Made by a program: the position numbers and the translations under genes
Shown: positions 13,611 to 14,615 of the stretch, in pieces
Numbering within the stretch: position 1 is the stretch's first letter
How the letters are laid out: every line of letters starts with the position of its first letter
Notes under the pieces: generated by a model
What the model was told of the DNA's origin: nothing
Seen by the model: only the letters and a program-made list of their open reading frames with translations
Database searches by the model: none
From: SZUA-430 sp964646885
Lineage (GTDB): Bacteria > Pseudomonadota > Alphaproteobacteria > Micropepsales > Micropepsaceae
Direction: 5' to 3'
Length of the DNA stretch: 14,615 nucleotides
Assembly (NCBI GenBank): GCA_964646885.1
Contig: CAZYFM010000085.1
Span: 1-14,615, forward strand

Positions 13611-14597
13611 TTCCAGTTCCTCGCTAGGTTCTCACTCCAATTGCTCTTGGGCGTTGCAGCATTCGTGACAGCGCCGGCACACGCGGAACAGATCATCACG
13701 ATCGGTTTCGTGAACCCGCAGACCGGTCCCTTTGCGGCATTGGGGAAGGCGGCCCGCAAGGGTATGGATCTCGCGCTCGACGGTGCGAAGTCGAACCCGG
13801 CGCTCAAGGGAGTGAGCTTCAGAGTCGTCGAACGTGACTCCGCAGCAAAGGTGGCCGATGCCGTGCGCTATGCGCGGGAGCTTGAGTCGCGCGAGAAGGT
13901 CGATGTCCTAATGGGCGGGCTTTCCAGCGCGGAATGCTTGGCCCTACAGCAATTTGCGGGCGAGGAAAAGCTCCCATACATCGTCGCGAGTGGCTGCTGG
14001 GTGGACGACTTTGGTGACGCCGGACGCACTAACCGCTATTCCTTTCGCACCACGCCGAGCAACAAAATGCGCAACGTTGCCTTCGTTTCATGGTTGACGA
14101 AAAACGTGGGCAAACGCTGGTACGTGATGTACTCGGACACTGCCTACGGACAATCCGGCCTCAAGGCGTTCAAGGAGGCGGGGGCAGAAGTCGTGGGTTC
14201 CGTGGGGGTGCCGTTCGGCGCGACCGATATGGCGGCATATGTCAGCAAGGTAGATCGAAACGCAGACGGTGTGTATTTTGTCTTCGCTGGCCGCGATGCC
14301 ACGCTGGCTCTGCAGGAGGCGCTGTCGCAGGGACTTGGAAAGAAGCTAAGGCTCGCCGGGATGCAGTCACTGATCATTCCCGAGGCTTTCCCCAAGCTGC
14401 CCGAGGCCACCGAAGGCTTGGCATATATCGGCTCCTATCCGCGGGAAGCGAGCGGCCCACTCGATACACCGGCCAACCTGGCCTTCCAAAAAGCCTATGG
14501 CGCGGTGGCCGGCGGCGAGCCGGTCGGGCTGAACGCGTTTGAAGCGTATGTCGCCACAAACGCGGTGTCTTCCGCACGCCACCTCCGGACGGGGTGA
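13599..14597 (+). CDS. ABC transporter periplasmic substrate-binding protein (LivK-like, Peripla_BP_6 type), 332 aa, probably truncated or frameshifted at the C-terminus
   Basis: Receptor of the branched-chain amino acid/amide/aromatic acid ABC uptake family. A Sec signal (MARPFQFLARFSLQLLLGVAAFVTAPAHA) ends in AHA. The mature protein shows IGFVNPQTGPFAALGKAARKGMDLAL, FRVVERDSAAKVADAVRYARELESREKVDVLMGG, PYIVASGCWVD, NRYSFRTTPSNKMRNVAFVSWL, WYVMYSDTAYGQSGLKAFKEAGAEVVG and GVYFVFAGRDATLALQEA. The ATG at 13599 has AGGAG 7 bases upstream. The stop at 14595 comes soon after LNAFEAYVATNAV, where family members usually continue for some 50 residues (usual length about 370-400). The sequence just before the stop, SSARHLRTG, does not look like family sequence, while another frame stays open to the window edge. 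Permease and ATPase genes, if present, lie to the right. It diverges from TetR. Ligand unknown. Confidence 0.88.
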   Translation: MARPFQFLARFSLQLLLGVAAFVTAPAHAEQIITIGFVNPQTGPFAALGKAARKGMDLALDGAKSNPALKGVSFRVVERDSAAKVADAVRYARELESREKVDVLMGGLSSAECLALQQFAGEEKLPYIVASGCWVDDFGDAGRTNRYSFRTTPSNKMRNVAFVSWLTKNVGKRWYVMYSDTAYGQSGLKAFKEAGAEVVGSVGVPFGATDMAAYVSKVDRNADGVYFVFAGRDATLALQEALSQGLGKKLRLAGMQSLIIPEAFPKLPEATEGLAYIGSYPREASGPLDTPANLAFQKAYGAVAGGEPVGLNAFEAYVATNAVSSARHLRTG

Positions 14598-14615
14598 TCC
14601 ACGTCGAAGTAGCCG

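Noticed and set aside
13239..14597. A 452-residue open frame running from inside the TetR gene through the N run into the binding-protein gene
   Set aside because: It crosses 100 unknown bases and overlaps TetR antisense. The true gene start is the ATG at 13599 with its own ribosome site and signal peptide.
1..14615. Search for tRNA genes, CRISPR repeats, transposases, integrases, toxin-antitoxin pairs and phage-defence genes
   Set aside because: None seen. No regularly spaced repeat array, no cloverleaf recognised and no mobile-element protein motif in any frame.

Overview
The window looks like chromosomal DNA of a high-GC betaproteobacterium, most likely order Burkholderiales. The evidence is three Bug-type (TctC-like) periplasmic receptors without TctA/TctB membrane partners, a dense set of LysR/IclR/MarR/TetR regulators, and a GlnRS with a long N-terminal lead-in. 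I cannot name genus or species. There are fourteen protein genes, no RNA genes, no transposase or phage gene, no CRISPR array, and one assembly gap of 100 N (13456-13555).

Left part (1-5453), mostly housekeeping or maintenance: an EgtB-like hercynine sulfoxide synthase (+); on the minus strand a uracil-DNA glycosylase superfamily protein with four cysteines placed as for an iron-sulfur cluster, followed by a small two-CxxC protein; a 345-bp stretch where I see no gene; a LysR regulator (+) that meets glnS (-) tail to tail with 5 bp between them.

Middle part (5572-9711): two consecutive Bug receptors on the minus strand, both with twin-arginine-type leaders. An IclR regulator diverges from the second one. 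A second IclR gene of the PcaR/PobR-like type follows. A cluster of inverted repeats sits at and after the end of the second Bug gene; two of them share the core CCGAAGCGG but have different, self-complementary arms.

Right part (9712-14615), an accessory catabolic-looking block: a phthalate-dioxygenase-type Rieske oxygenase and a third Bug receptor form a likely two-gene operon. In front of it is the best regulatory region of the window: an 18-bp perfect inverted repeat, then TTGACA, an 18-bp spacer and AATAAT, with a 25-bp near-perfect palindrome covering the -10 and the predicted transcription start. The operon converges with a MarR gene, which is preceded by a TetR gene. The TetR gene diverges from a branched-chain amino acid/aromatic type ABC substrate-binding protein. 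The assembly gap lies between TetR and this last gene and is flanked by an exact 55-bp duplication, so it is probably an unmerged contig overlap; collapsing it leaves a 77-bp divergent promoter region. The last gene ends earlier than its family and may be frameshifted near the window edge.

How the genes may work together (inference): the Bug and ABC receptors would bind small carboxylic or aromatic acids in the periplasm, the Rieske oxygenase would attack an aromatic substrate inside the cell, and the IclR, MarR and TetR proteins would sense substrate or intermediates. The window contains no reductase for the oxygenase and no ring-cleavage gene, so substrate and pathway stay open. I found no clear sign of a wholly new system; the paired dyads at the Rieske promoter and the repeated-core hairpins after the second Bug gene deserve most attention.
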